A DNA stretch of 64,000 nt from Bacteroides sedimenti (GCF_040365225.1 NZ_AP028055.1:2046001-2110000); one strand, 5' to 3'. Counted from the first letter of the stretch, positions 1 through 9,146 are shown. Numbers and translations: made by a program. Notes: generated from the sequence alone by a model not told the origin.

Positions 1-809
1 GCAGCCAACACAAGTATAAAAAGCAGCCATCCTGTCAGCATGGGCGATGGATAGTGAGGAGACGAAACCTCTCTATCGGCCGAGCGTGAAACAATTTCAC
101 GGGCTTCTGACACAAGAGCTCTTTGCTTCCCATAAGTCGCTTTTATACTGGCCCCCTTCAAAGCATCCCTTAGATAGTATGGAGCAAACATCTTCTGACG
201 ATAATCTGCTACTTTATCAGCATCACTGCCTAAACAAAAATCAATTCCGAATTCAGCCCATTTATTTCCGGCAGTAAACTGATGCACAATATCCCTGAAA
301 GAGATTGGTGCATTATTTTCCGTATACATAACCCGCCCTTGAATACAATCTTCAATACGGTCTCTGGGCCGGGTTGAACAATTATCATAGAAGAAGTTAT
401 ATCGATACACCCTGTTCTGCGGCAAGTAATTCTCTTTTAATATCTCAAATAATTTCTCTTGTTCCTCCGGAAGCAGGTTCAACGTTTGCTGATAAACACT
501 CGAATTACGCATAGCATATTCCTTCTCGAAGAAAAAGTAATCGGAAACTCCCAGCTGATAATCTGTTTCACCTTTGATGTACCTCCATATAAAATGAGGG
601 GCATTGAAATCGAACATACCATAATTAAAAACAAGATCCATTCCAGTCTGCTTGTTTTCATACCTCAAAGCAGTATGGCCAAACAGTGCATAAATCTCAG
701 TTCCAGGTGAACAGGTAAGTAAACTAACACGAACCGAATCTTCGGGAGACGCACCAACATGAAAGGGTAACATCAGAAACAACATTACCGCCAACAAACT
801 ATTCTTCAT
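1..809 (-). CDS. DUF4105 / Lnb-type N-terminal periplasmic domain membrane protein (partial, 3' end off the window)
   Basis: An open frame with no stop runs from an ATG at 809 to the window edge (269 residues visible). It starts with a signal peptide (MKNSLLAVMLFLMLPFHVGA). Conserved DUF4105-type blocks follow: LLTCSPGTEIYALFGHTALR (C33, H45) and YNFFYDNCSTR (C144). A hydrophobic segment (GWLLFILVLA) begins at the left edge, which fits the family layout of a periplasmic domain followed by membrane helices. This Pfam family is now linked to Lnb, the Bacteroides lipoprotein N-acyltransferase. Whether this copy is Lnb itself or a paralogue cannot be decided from a partial gene. It lies 16 bases downstream of the exosortase-like gene on the same strand, so the two are probably co-transcribed. 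Confidence 0.8.
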   Translation of the reverse strand, partial: MKNSLLAVMLFLMLPFHVGASPEDSVRVSLLTCSPGTEIYALFGHTALRYENKQTGMDLVFNYGMFDFNAPHFIWRYIKGETDYQLGVSDYFFFEKEYAMRNSSVYQQTLNLLPEEQEKLFEILKENYLPQNRVYRYNFFYDNCSTRPRDRIEDCIQGRVMYTENNAPISFRDIVHQFTAGNKWAEFGIDFCLGSDADKVADYRQKMFAPYYLRDALKGASIKATYGKQRALVSEAREIVSRSADREVSSPHYPSPMLTGWLLFILVLA

Positions 810-825
810 TTTAAGAAAAAAACAC

Positions 826-1590
826 TTAAACTCCATATTTTACTCTATTACTACCCCAATTATAATCTGATAATTTTTCCTCCCATGCCAACCATAACAT
901 GAATATCAGTCCATAAAACAAATATTTAAATAAACTGTCGTGCAGAAAACCAAAACTCTGCGGATAAACTCCTAAGCACCACACAATCGTACCTATACGA
1001 ACGATATTGAATAACAGAAGCAACAAAGCTCCTGGAACGAAGAAAGAGAGGCGCTTCCACCATATTCCTTTGCTGAAAAGAATTACCAGAAAGAAAATAT
1101 ATATTTGTTTTACACCAGTACACCCCCAAATTACGTTAACACCAGCCGAAGAGGTATTATAAGTAAGAACTGTGGAGACTTTTCTTTGCCCATCCCCCAC
1201 TTGGATATTTTTATGTTTCAGAAAAATAGAATCACCAGAAACGACATTCACCAATCGATGACATAATACTGTTGTTTTTTCTGCCCAATTCACAAAAAAG
1301 GGAGTGAGATCCTTGTTTAGAAAACAGATAAACTGACTCTCTTTATTCTGCCGGTTAATCTCTCCAGCTCCTAAAGCCAACCATATTTTCTCTTTAATCA
1401 CAGAATGGGCAAAAGGTTCTTTAGTTTCCTGCAGTGTTTTTCCATTGCTCTGATTATCGATCCCGGTGTGAAAAAACAATTTCCAACTCAGGTGTGCCGC
1501 AATAACAACTGCCACAAAAATCATCAATCTGCGAAAAGGGAACAATTTTCTTTTCCAGTTCAATAACCGTTCAACCGATTTTGCATTCAT
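826..1590 (-). CDS. Exosortase/archaeosortase family transmembrane protease
   Basis: About 254 residues. An N-terminal membrane helix is followed by a periplasmic stretch and then several closely packed helices. In numbering from an upstream ATG at 1599, the exosortase catalytic triad is visible: Cys160 in WGCTGVKQIYIFF, Arg201 in NIVRIGTIVW and His220 in FGFLHDSLFKY. In the family these enzymes cleave C-terminal tripartite signals and act as transpeptidases. I see no obvious substrate in the window. A TATTTTTG -7 box at 1610-1617 sits so close to the ATG at 1599 that the in-frame ATG at 1590 is the more likely start. The product is probably translated with the DUF4105/Lnb-like gene just downstream. 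Subfamily (XrtF, XrtN or other) not assigned. Confidence 0.82.
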   Translation of the reverse strand: MNAKSVERLLNWKRKLFPFRRLMIFVAVVIAAHLSWKLFFHTGIDNQSNGKTLQETKEPFAHSVIKEKIWLALGAGEINRQNKESQFICFLNKDLTPFFVNWAEKTTVLCHRLVNVVSGDSIFLKHKNIQVGDGQRKVSTVLTYNTSSAGVNVIWGCTGVKQIYIFFLVILFSKGIWWKRLSFFVPGALLLLLFNIVRIGTIVWCLGVYPQSFGFLHDSLFKYLFYGLIFMLWLAWEEKLSDYNWGSNRVKYGV

Positions 1591-1609
1591 GTTTCTCATT
1601 ATTCGCGTG

Positions 1610-1617
1610 CAAAAATA
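1610..1617 (-). promoter_or_regulatory. Bacteroidetes -7 box for the exosortase-like gene
   Basis: Reads TATTTTTG on the minus strand and fits TAnnTTTG. It lies 20 bases before the ATG at 1590 and only 11 before the ATG at 1599, which favours the downstream start. No clear -33 element. Confidence 0.5.
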
Positions 1618-1728
1618 AGCTTATTTCTTGTTAATCGGGACTAAATCATTTTTTTTTGGTTATTTGATAGAAAATTAATGCAATTGTTCTGTTTTTTTTG
1701 GCTTACTTTGCAAATTCAAAAGAAGCAA

Positions 1729-2460
1729 GTGAACTTAGTAATAGATATCGGAAATACAACAGCTAAAGTTGCGATATTCAAAGACAATACTATAGTAGAA
1801 GTCTTTCGTAGCTCTAATCAGTCGCTCGACTGCCTGCCGGAAATCCTCGAACGTTTTCCCGTAAGGCAAGGGATCGTGGCCTCTGTTATCAGTTTAACAA
1901 AAAAAGTAACAGAACAGCTCGAAGCTTTTCCATTCTCAGTTATCCTACTTAATGCCACTACTCCGATACCAATAGAAAACCTTTATCACACACCTGAAAC
2001 ACTAGGGTGCGATCGGTTGGCTGCAATAATCGGGGCAAGCGAAATTTATCCCGGAAGAAATCTTCTGGTTATCGATGCCGGAACAGCTATTACTTTCGAT
2101 TTTATAAATGCACACGGTCAATATCTGGGTGGAAACATCTCACCCGGAAAAAGTATGAGGTTCAAAGCATTGCATACATTTACGAACAAACTTCCGCTGC
2201 TTAGTGAAGAAGGCAACCGCGTTCCGTTGGGAATAGATACTGACACAGCCATCCGCGAAGGAGTTATGAAAGGAATTGAATATGAAATAAAAGGCTATAT
2301 TGACTTTTTTCAGAAAAACTATCCCGATCTTTTGGTTTTTTTAACGGGGGGAGATGGATTTCTTTTTGAAACAAGCTTAAAAAATCTCATATTTGCAGAT
2401 AAATTTTTAGTATTAAAAGGTTTAAACAGAATATTAAACTATAATAATGGTAGGATATAA
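1729..2460 (+). CDS. coaX: Type III pantothenate kinase
   Basis: First step of coenzyme A synthesis: ATP-dependent phosphorylation of pantothenate in the cytoplasm. With a GTG start at 1729 the protein is 243 residues and begins directly at the family's DIGNT phosphate-binding motif (residues 6-10). It continues with LGCDRLAAI (GxDR, pantothenate site), VIDAGTAITFD and GGNISPGKS, then TGGDG near the C-terminus. An in-frame ATG at 1678 would add 17 hydrophobic residues not expected in CoaX. It would also put the start upstream of a likely promoter element (TTACTTTG, 1703-1710), so the GTG is preferred. The 3' end overlaps the next gene by 14 bases, which suggests translational coupling with the outer-membrane protein gene. 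Confidence 0.93.
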   Translation: MNLVIDIGNTTAKVAIFKDNTIVEVFRSSNQSLDCLPEILERFPVRQGIVASVISLTKKVTEQLEAFPFSVILLNATTPIPIENLYHTPETLGCDRLAAIIGASEIYPGRNLLVIDAGTAITFDFINAHGQYLGGNISPGKSMRFKALHTFTNKLPLLSEEGNRVPLGIDTDTAIREGVMKGIEYEIKGYIDFFQKNYPDLLVFLTGGDGFLFETSLKNLIFADKFLVLKGLNRILNYNNGRI

Positions 2461-3724
2461 GAAGATTATGGGAGCACTCTTGCTCTCAACGCTCACTGGA
2501 ATTTCAGTGGCACAGAACAATACAAACTCGCCTTACACTCGTTACGGTTTCGGACTATTGTCTGATCAATCCTTCGGAAAGAACAAAGCAATGGGAGGAG
2601 TAGGTTACGGTCTTCGTGACGGTTTCCAGATAAACGCCTCCAACCCGGCATCGTACACAGCAATCGATTCACTGACATTCCTGTTCGATGGTGGAATTAC
2701 CCTCCAGAACATGAACATTAGTGACAAGACTACTAAAGTTAATGCGAAAAACTCCAGCCTCGACTATCTTGCCATGCAGTTCCGTATCAGCAGAAAATTA
2801 GCTATGACGGCAGGTTTCTTGCCGTTCTCCAACGTTGGATATAACTTCGGGACAACCAATAAAGTTAATGATCCTGATAATCCAGATAATAATGTAAGTG
2901 CCAAGTATAGCTCATCGGGAGAAGGTGGTTTACATCAATTCTTTGTAGGTGCCGGATACATACCTTTCAAAGGTTTATCTTTCGGAGCTAATGTTTCCTA
3001 TCTTTTTGGTTCAGTGGACCGTACCTTGAGCATTACTTTCCCCGACAATACAAATGTTACTCCTTACAGCGAAATAAGCGAAATCAGAGTAAGAGATTAT
3101 AAACTGGATCTTGGATTACAATATACAAAATACCTTAGTAAAAAAAGTGCTCTGACCTTGGGAGTTGTTTATACTCCGGGACACTCACTTAATGCCGATG
3201 CCACAATGATACGTACTACTTCCGTGAGTGATACTACCCAATTGGCAAATGGTTTTGATCTTCCTGATTGTTTTGGGGCTGGTTTAGCCTATACGTATAA
3301 TAACCGATTAACTGTTGGTTTTGACTATTCTCTTCAGAAATGGGGAAATGCCAGCTTCCTGGGTGAAAAGAGTTTGTGCAACCGTTCCAAATACTCAATT
3401 GGTGCGGAGTATGTTCCCAATCCTTTCAACAGAAATTACTTTAACCGGGTTAAATATCGTGTGGGAGCCTATTACTCGGACCCATATATTAAGGTGGCCG
3501 AAGGGACAAACAGCAGCACTACATGGGCAAAAGGAGCTAGAGAATACGGAGTCAGTGCAGGGTTTGGATTACCGGTATTCAGCAGCAGGTCAATATTAAG
3601 CATCTCTGGCCAATACGTTAAGGTAAAGGCAAGAACTCCCAATATGGTTGACGAGAATTATCTAAAACTTAGCATTGGTATCACCTTTAATGAACGTTGG
3701 TTTGCTAAATGGAAAGTTGAGTAA
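2447..3724 (+). CDS. Outer-membrane beta-barrel protein, PorV/FadL-like
   Basis: 425 residues with a signal peptide ending near SVAQ (residue 23). The mature part has alternating-hydrophobicity strands and many aromatic and glycine residues, as in an outer-membrane barrel, and it ends in a short C-terminal strand. The early segment (GVGYGLRDGFQINASNPASY) resembles the start of FadL/PorV-type barrels, where an NPA motif follows the first strand. It overlaps coaX by 14 bases and is followed 12 bases later by lptC, so it sits in an envelope-assembly operon. The exact function is not known to me; a hydrophobic-ligand channel or a generic porin are alternatives. Start at 2447 kept; ATG at 2468 would shorten the signal peptide. 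Confidence 0.75.
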   Translation: MVGYKKIMGALLLSTLTGISVAQNNTNSPYTRYGFGLLSDQSFGKNKAMGGVGYGLRDGFQINASNPASYTAIDSLTFLFDGGITLQNMNISDKTTKVNAKNSSLDYLAMQFRISRKLAMTAGFLPFSNVGYNFGTTNKVNDPDNPDNNVSAKYSSSGEGGLHQFFVGAGYIPFKGLSFGANVSYLFGSVDRTLSITFPDNTNVTPYSEISEIRVRDYKLDLGLQYTKYLSKKSALTLGVVYTPGHSLNADATMIRTTSVSDTTQLANGFDLPDCFGAGLAYTYNNRLTVGFDYSLQKWGNASFLGEKSLCNRSKYSIGAEYVPNPFNRNYFNRVKYRVGAYYSDPYIKVAEGTNSSTTWAKGAREYGVSAGFGLPVFSSRSILSISGQYVKVKARTPNMVDENYLKLSIGITFNERWFAKWKVE

Positions 3725-3736
3725 CAAAACTTTTTT

Positions 3737-4351
3737 ATGTCACATATTTTTAGAAAATTTTTCTTTATACAAACAAGCATAGCCATTTCCTGCTGGGCAA
3801 TAGCTATGCTTGTGCTATTTCCTTCTTGTACAGAAAAGAAACGACCCTTGGCAGCAGCAATCCAGAAACGAGATTCATTGCCTTTCATGAAGTCGCTTGA
3901 TGTCACAACTCTGATTTCCGATTCAGGAATAACCCGTTATCGGATCAAGACAAAAGAGTGGATGATATTCGACAAAAAGGAACCCTCCTACTGGTCTTTC
4001 GAAAAAGGTCTTTATCTAGAAAAGTTCGATACTACCTATCATGTTGAAGCTAGTATAAAAGCTGATACAGCATACTATTATGATAAGAAGAAGTTATGGG
4101 AACTAAGGGGGCATGTATTGATTAAAAATCTCCAGGGAGACCGGTTTAGCACAGAGCAGCTTTTCTGGGATCAAATGCAGAACAAGGTCTATTCAAGCAA
4201 ATATATAAGCATAAAGAAATCAGGAAGAACGATAAACGGATATGGCTTTGAGTCCAATCAGGAAATGACTGTTTATAAGATTCATAAAACTTCCGGTGCC
4301 TTGCCTATCGACGATAGAAAAATAGCTCCTCCGGATACTACTAAACACTAA
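3737..4351 (+). CDS. lptC: LPS export ABC transporter periplasmic protein LptC
   Basis: 204 residues. LptC bridges the inner-membrane LptB2FG transporter to periplasmic LptA in lipopolysaccharide export. An N-terminal hydrophobic segment (residues about 10-30) ends in LVLFPSC, so Cys31 may be lipidated as in many Bacteroidetes LptC proteins. The rest is the beta-jellyroll typical of LptC/OstA: YRIKTKEWMIFD, ADTAYYYDKKKLWELRGHV, GDRFSTEQLFWDQ and KVYSSKYISI. It lies 12 bases after the barrel gene and 5 bases before the CNNM/CorC gene. No other Lpt gene is in the window. Confidence 0.88.
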   Translation: MSHIFRKFFFIQTSIAISCWAIAMLVLFPSCTEKKRPLAAAIQKRDSLPFMKSLDVTTLISDSGITRYRIKTKEWMIFDKKEPSYWSFEKGLYLEKFDTTYHVEASIKADTAYYYDKKKLWELRGHVLIKNLQGDRFSTEQLFWDQMQNKVYSSKYISIKKSGRTINGYGFESNQEMTVYKIHKTSGALPIDDRKIAPPDTTKH

Positions 4352-4356
4352 TAGCC

Positions 4357-5616
4357 ATGCACCTTATAATCTACATACTAATCGCAATACTATTTTCCGC
4401 TTTTTTTTCGGGAATGGAGATTGCTTTTATTGCTGCAGATAAGCTACGTCTGAAAATGAATAAAAGTGAAAAGAGCATTACATATCGCATCCACTCATAT
4501 TTTTTCAATCATTCAAATGATCTTGTCTCCACAATCCTTGTAGGCTATATTGCATCACTTGTAACCAGCGCCCTGCTTATTGCCCAGTTTGCAGAAGAGT
4601 ATCTGCTTAGCGGACTTTCAGCATATCCACTTATTACGATTCTTTTAGAGATAATCATTGCAGGCTTGTTTTTACTAGTCAGTGCCGAATTAATTCCCAA
4701 AACTATTTTCAAACAGAACGCTAATACGGCTCTTACTCTGTTTGCTATTCCATTATTCCTTTTTTACATCCTCCTCTACCCGGTATCAAAGACATACTCT
4801 GTGCTTTCTTACCTCATCTTGAAACTTTTTGGGATAAGAATCAACAAGGAAGAGCAAGGCACAGCGTTCGGAAAAGTTGAACTTGATTATTTTATCCAGT
4901 CAAGTATTAAGAAATCAGACAATTCTGAAGAGGTAGAACCTGAAGTAAAGATATTCCAAAATGCGCTCGATTTCTCTTCTGTTAAGATAAGAGACTGTAT
5001 CGTTCCCCGCCCGGAGGTCGTAGCTGTTGAAATAAACGCAGGGCTCGAAGAACTGAAAGCCAGATTCATTGAATCGGGCATTTCGAAGATAATTGTTTAT
5101 CAAGATAATATAGATAATATTGTTGGTTATATACACTCCTCGGAGCTGTTTCGCAATGCCGACAACTGGAAGGGTAACATTCAGGAAATTCCTATTGTAC
5201 CCGAGACTATGGGAGCCAACAAGCTGATGAAACTTTTCATGCAGCAGAAAAAGACATTGGCTGTGGTGGTAGATGAATTTGGCGGCACAACCGGAATTGT
5301 ATCTTTGGAAGACTTGGTGGAAGAAATTTTTGGAGAAATAGAAGACGAACACGACACAACTTCTTACATTGCCCGACAGACTCAAGATAACGAATACCTC
5401 CTTTCGGCACGATTAGAAATTGAAAAGGTTAACGAAATGTTCGATCTGGAATTACCCGAATCGGATGAGTATATGACAGTGGGCGGATTGATTCTGAATC
5501 ATTATCAAAGTTTCCCCAAATTGCATGAAATAGTCAAAATAGGACACTTTGAATTTAAAATCATAAAACGCACAACAACTAAAATAGAGCTAGTTAAGTT
5601 GAAAGTAATAGATTGA
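4357..5616 (+). CDS. CNNM/CBS/CorC-HlyC domain membrane protein (hemolysin family)
   Basis: 419 residues in three modules. A four-helix CNNM membrane domain (about residues 1-165) carries FSAFFSGMEIAFI and SAELIPKTIF. A CBS pair (about 205-325) includes RDCIVPRPEVVAV and TLAVVVDEFGGTTGIV with EDLVEEIFGEIEDEHD. A C-terminal CorC/HlyC domain (about 340-415) includes YMTVGGLIL. The family is linked to divalent cation (Mg2+/Co2+) efflux or homeostasis, and the Bacteroidetes gliding protein GldE belongs to it. The old hemolysin label is historical. It follows lptC at 5 bases in the same operon. Complete at both ends. Confidence 0.88.
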   Translation: MHLIIYILIAILFSAFFSGMEIAFIAADKLRLKMNKSEKSITYRIHSYFFNHSNDLVSTILVGYIASLVTSALLIAQFAEEYLLSGLSAYPLITILLEIIIAGLFLLVSAELIPKTIFKQNANTALTLFAIPLFLFYILLYPVSKTYSVLSYLILKLFGIRINKEEQGTAFGKVELDYFIQSSIKKSDNSEEVEPEVKIFQNALDFSSVKIRDCIVPRPEVVAVEINAGLEELKARFIESGISKIIVYQDNIDNIVGYIHSSELFRNADNWKGNIQEIPIVPETMGANKLMKLFMQQKKTLAVVVDEFGGTTGIVSLEDLVEEIFGEIEDEHDTTSYIARQTQDNEYLLSARLEIEKVNEMFDLELPESDEYMTVGGLILNHYQSFPKLHEIVKIGHFEFKIIKRTTTKIELVKLKVID

Positions 5617-5661
5617 TTCGTTTTTTTTTGCGAATAAATAGATGCATATTAGCATTTTTTG

Positions 5662-5669
5662 TATCTTCG
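5662..5669 (+). promoter_or_regulatory. -7 box upstream of the PpiD-like gene
   Basis: TATCTTCG, one base from the TAnnTTTG consensus, 56 bases before the ATG. It suggests the chaperone gene can be transcribed apart from the coaX-lptC operon. Confidence 0.4.
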
Positions 5670-5725
5670 TGCGCTAAACATATCTAAAAAAATAAATAAT
5701 AAACAAATAAAAAGTATTAATTAAA

Positions 5726-7864
5726 ATGGCAACATTACAAAAAATCAGATCTAAAGGACCTCTATTGGTTATAGTAATTGGTCTTGCTCTGTTTGCCTTC
5801 ATCGCCGGTGATGCCTGGAAGATTCTCCAGCCGCATCAGAAAACCGAAGTGGGTGAAGTTGACGGAGAATCTCTTTCTGCACAAGATTATCAAAAACTGG
5901 TAGAAGAGTATACCGAAGTGATCAAATTTACATCTGGCATGAGTGCTTTGACTGATGAACAAACAACACAAATTAAAGACGAAGTCTGGAGAAACTACGT
6001 AAACAACAAACTGATTGAAAACGAAGCTAAGAAATTAGGTCTTACTGTTTCAAAAGCCGAAATTCAGGCAATCATTGACGAAGGAACCAATCCTATACTT
6101 CAGCAAACTCCATTTAGAAACCAGCAGACTGGTCAATTTGATAAAGATATGTTGAAAAAGTTCTTGGTTGACTATTCTAAGATGGACAAAACCAAGATGC
6201 CTCCACAATATTCTGAGTACTATGACAAAATGTTCAAATTCTGGACATTCGTAGAAAAGAGTCTTACACAAAGCCGCCTGGCTGAAAAATATCAGAACCT
6301 GATTTCACGTTCACTGATTTCGAATCCGATTGAAGCTAAAGCAGCTTTCGAAGCAAGAGTAAACACTGCCGACTATTTGGTTGCAGCTATACCTTACACT
6401 TCAATCTCCGACTCAACCATCAAGGTTTCCGATTCAGAATTGAAGGATCTGTACAATAAGAAAAAAGAGCAGTTCAAACAATTTGTTGAGTCACGTAACA
6501 TCAAATACATCGATGTTCCTGTTGTTGCCAGCAAGACCGACAGAGCTGAAGTTGAAAAAGAAGTTACCGAATATACCAAGCAACTTGCAGGTACTACAGC
6601 CGACTTTACTACTTTCGTACGTAACTCGGAATCAGAAGTTCCTTTTGTTGACCTGTTCTACACAAAGAAAGCATTCCCTGCTGACATTGCTGCCCGTATC
6701 GACTCTGCATCAATCGGTCAGATTTACGGACCTTACTACAACCAGCAAGACAACACTTTCAATTCATTCAAGGTGTTAGCAAAACAATCAGCTGCCGACT
6801 CTATTCAGTTCCGTCAGATTCAGATTGCTGCTGCAACTCCCGAAAAGACAAAATCTTTGGCAGACAGCGTATACAATGCACTTAAAGGTGGTGCCGACTT
6901 TGCCGAACTAGCTAAAAAGTATTCAGGTAATGCTGAGCCACAATGGATTACATCTCAGGCATACGAAGGTGCAACTTTAGATGAAAACAATGTAAAACTA
7001 TTCTCTACATTGTTCAATCTTGGAGTAAACGAAACAGCCAACTTATCACTTCCTCAGGCAAACGTTATTATGCAGGTGGTTGACAAGAAAGCGGTGAAGG
7101 ACAAATATAAAGCTGCGGTTATCAAGAAAACTGTAAACTTCAGTAAAGAGACATACAACAAGATCTACAACGACTTCAGCTCATTCATTGCAGCTAATCC
7201 TACATTGGAAAAAATCAATGCAAATGCCGAAGCTAAAGGATACAAACTGCTTGAAAGAAACGACCTGTTCAGTGCTGAGCACGTAATTGGTGGCATCAAG
7301 GGAACACGCGAAGCCATGAGATGGGTATTCGGTGCAAAAGAAGGTGATGTTTCTCAGATGTTTGAATGCGGTGACAACAACCACTTATTGGTAATTGCTG
7401 TTACAGGCATCGTAAAAGAGGGATACCGTCCGCTTGAGCTGGTTAAAGATCAATTGAAAGCAGAACTTATCAGAGACAAGAAAGCTGAAAAGATTATGGC
7501 TGATATCAAAGCTAAGAACCTGACGAGCTTTGCACAATGCAAAACAATTCCTAATGTGGTGACAGATTCTGTTAAACACGTTTCATTTGCAGCTCCAGCT
7601 TATGTTGCTTCAGTAAGAAGCAGCGAACCTGTTTTAAGTGCTTATGCGTCTATTGCTCCTCTTAATAAATTAAGTGCACCTGTAAAAGGTAATGCAGCAG
7701 TATTCGTATTCCAGCCTTATAGCAAAGAAAAGCTGAAAGAAGTATACAACCAGAAAGAGGAAGAACTAAAAGTTCAAGGTATGGCAATGAGAGCTGCCAG
7801 CAGATTCGTAAACGATCTTTATATTAAAGCCAAAGTTAAGGATAATAGATACCTATTCTTCTAA
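5726..7864 (+). CDS. Periplasmic peptidyl-prolyl isomerase/chaperone, PpiD/SurA type
   Basis: 712 residues. One N-terminal membrane anchor (about residues 12-30, LLVIVIGLALFAFIAGDAW) is followed by a SurA_N-like helical region (about 37-210), then a parvulin-type rotamase domain (about 355-450, containing QFRQIQIAAAT and GGADFAELAKKYSGNA). A second partial PPIase-like segment follows at about 500-590. It is predicted to help outer-membrane proteins fold while tethered to the inner membrane. The length and layout match Bacteroidetes PpiD homologues. It has its own likely promoter and is followed by a strong terminator, so it closes the envelope cluster. Confidence 0.9.
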   Translation: MATLQKIRSKGPLLVIVIGLALFAFIAGDAWKILQPHQKTEVGEVDGESLSAQDYQKLVEEYTEVIKFTSGMSALTDEQTTQIKDEVWRNYVNNKLIENEAKKLGLTVSKAEIQAIIDEGTNPILQQTPFRNQQTGQFDKDMLKKFLVDYSKMDKTKMPPQYSEYYDKMFKFWTFVEKSLTQSRLAEKYQNLISRSLISNPIEAKAAFEARVNTADYLVAAIPYTSISDSTIKVSDSELKDLYNKKKEQFKQFVESRNIKYIDVPVVASKTDRAEVEKEVTEYTKQLAGTTADFTTFVRNSESEVPFVDLFYTKKAFPADIAARIDSASIGQIYGPYYNQQDNTFNSFKVLAKQSAADSIQFRQIQIAAATPEKTKSLADSVYNALKGGADFAELAKKYSGNAEPQWITSQAYEGATLDENNVKLFSTLFNLGVNETANLSLPQANVIMQVVDKKAVKDKYKAAVIKKTVNFSKETYNKIYNDFSSFIAANPTLEKINANAEAKGYKLLERNDLFSAEHVIGGIKGTREAMRWVFGAKEGDVSQMFECGDNNHLLVIAVTGIVKEGYRPLELVKDQLKAELIRDKKAEKIMADIKAKNLTSFAQCKTIPNVVTDSVKHVSFAAPAYVASVRSSEPVLSAYASIAPLNKLSAPVKGNAAVFVFQPYSKEKLKEVYNQKEEELKVQGMAMRAASRFVNDLYIKAKVKDNRYLFF

Positions 7865-7886
7865 TAAAAAGATATTATCAATTTTA

Positions 7887-7917
7887 AAAGGCGGAAACTT
7901 CGGTTCCCGCCTTTTTT
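7887..7917 (+). terminator. Intrinsic terminator after the PpiD-like gene
   Basis: A 13-bp stem (AAAAGGCGGAAAC / GTTCCCGCCTTTT, one mismatch) closes a cUUCGg tetraloop and is followed by a T-run. It starts 23 bases after the stop codon. Confidence 0.9.
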
Positions 7918-7990
7918 ATTGCTACTACCCCCTATTCGCCTTATATAAAAAATTTTCAGCCCTTTCACTTTTATTTGTAGAATAAAATAG

Positions 7991-7998
7991 TACTTTTG
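7991..7998 (+). promoter_or_regulatory. -7 box of the DUF6340 lipoprotein gene
   Basis: TACTTTTG, exact match to TAnnTTTG, 32 bases before the ATG at 8030. No convincing -33 element at the usual distance. Confidence 0.55.
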
Positions 7999-8029
7999 TT
8001 ACATCATTCAAGTTAAGTATAGAAGGACT

Positions 8030-9115
8030 ATGGCAAAATATCGCTTTATATTTCCCCTGCTTTTCACGCTGATGATTAGTTCCTGCGCAACTATTGACCA
8101 GGTGGATATTGATTATCTGCAATCGGCTAAAATAATTTTTCCAACAGAAGTCAGGCGGGTAGCGATTGTCAACAATGTTGTGACCGATAACCGGAAATCC
8201 GTAATCAATAAAGAAGACAGCATAAATGTTATCAACCGGTCCGAATCCACTTTTCAGGGCGATGCTTCTACAATGGCAGAATCGTTAGCACAGAATGTTG
8301 CCGCAGCCAACTATTTTGACCAGGTTCTTATCTGCGACTCCGCTCTACGGAAAGACGATAAACTGAAAATAAAAAGGGAATTGTCGCAGGATGAGGTTAA
8401 AGAACTAACAGGCGATTTGGGTGTCGATATGCTTCTCTCGGTAGAAGATATTAATATCAAAACAGATCAAAGAGCCATATACGAGAATGGTCTCTTCCAT
8501 ATAATTGTTGACGCTAAAGTATCACCGGTTATAAAGATATATTCTCCTACAAGGTCCACTCCTATCGTAACCGTTTCGCCCGAAGATGAAATTTTCTGGG
8601 ATGAATATGGGCAGTCATTCGAAGAGGCAAAAAGAAGATTAATCAAAGAGAAGCAACAAATTCAGGAAGCTTCAGACTTTGCCGGCGAGATTCCTGCTAA
8701 ATATATATTGCCAAGTTGGAATAGTACATACCGCCAATACTATTCAAGCGGTTCTGTGGAACTGCGTGACGCAAGTGTCTTTGTTCGTGAAGATTCCTGG
8801 GACGATGCTCTGCAGTTATGGATGAAAGCCTACGAAAGCAAACACGAAAAGACCAAAATGAGGGCGGCTTTCAACATTGCATTGTATTACGAAATGCACG
8901 ACGATATTGACAAAGCGCTTGAATGGGTAGAGAAAGCACAAAAAATTGTAATAAAGAAAGAGGGACTTGATAAGAAACCAAATCAGGAATCATACACCCA
9001 TAAATTTTCCGAAGATTACATGCTTATCTCTCATTATATACTTATTTTGAATGAAAGAAAAACAGACCTACCCACATTAAACCTGCAAATGAAGCGTTTT
9101 AATGACAATTTTTAA
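8030..9115 (+). CDS. DUF6340 family lipoprotein
   Basis: 361 residues. The signal peptide ends in LMISSCAT, so Cys19 is the likely lipidated residue. The N-terminal half carries the family pattern (RRVAIVNNV, then an ELTGDLGVDMLLSVEDI segment), as in Bacteroidetes DUF6340 lipoproteins. The C-terminal part (about 240-330) looks like TPR helices: DDALQLWMKAYES, AAFNIALYYEM and DKALEWVEKAQ. Function is unknown to me; TPR lipoproteins of this sort often scaffold envelope complexes. It has its own promoter and is not tightly linked to the next gene. Confidence 0.72.
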   Translation: MAKYRFIFPLLFTLMISSCATIDQVDIDYLQSAKIIFPTEVRRVAIVNNVVTDNRKSVINKEDSINVINRSESTFQGDASTMAESLAQNVAAANYFDQVLICDSALRKDDKLKIKRELSQDEVKELTGDLGVDMLLSVEDINIKTDQRAIYENGLFHIIVDAKVSPVIKIYSPTRSTPIVTVSPEDEIFWDEYGQSFEEAKRRLIKEKQQIQEASDFAGEIPAKYILPSWNSTYRQYYSSGSVELRDASVFVREDSWDDALQLWMKAYESKHEKTKMRAAFNIALYYEMHDDIDKALEWVEKAQKIVIKKEGLDKKPNQESYTHKFSEDYMLISHYILILNERKTDLPTLNLQMKRFNDNF

Positions 9116-9146
9116 GGCATTCTATACAGAGAATAATTTTTTTTTG

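Noticed and set aside
47..710. Plus-strand ORFs of 76 and 83 codons
   Set aside because: They are antisense shadows of the partial DUF4105 gene.
4915..5385. 156-codon minus-strand ORF
   Set aside because: Lies wholly within the CNNM/CorC gene on the opposite strand and has no coding signature.
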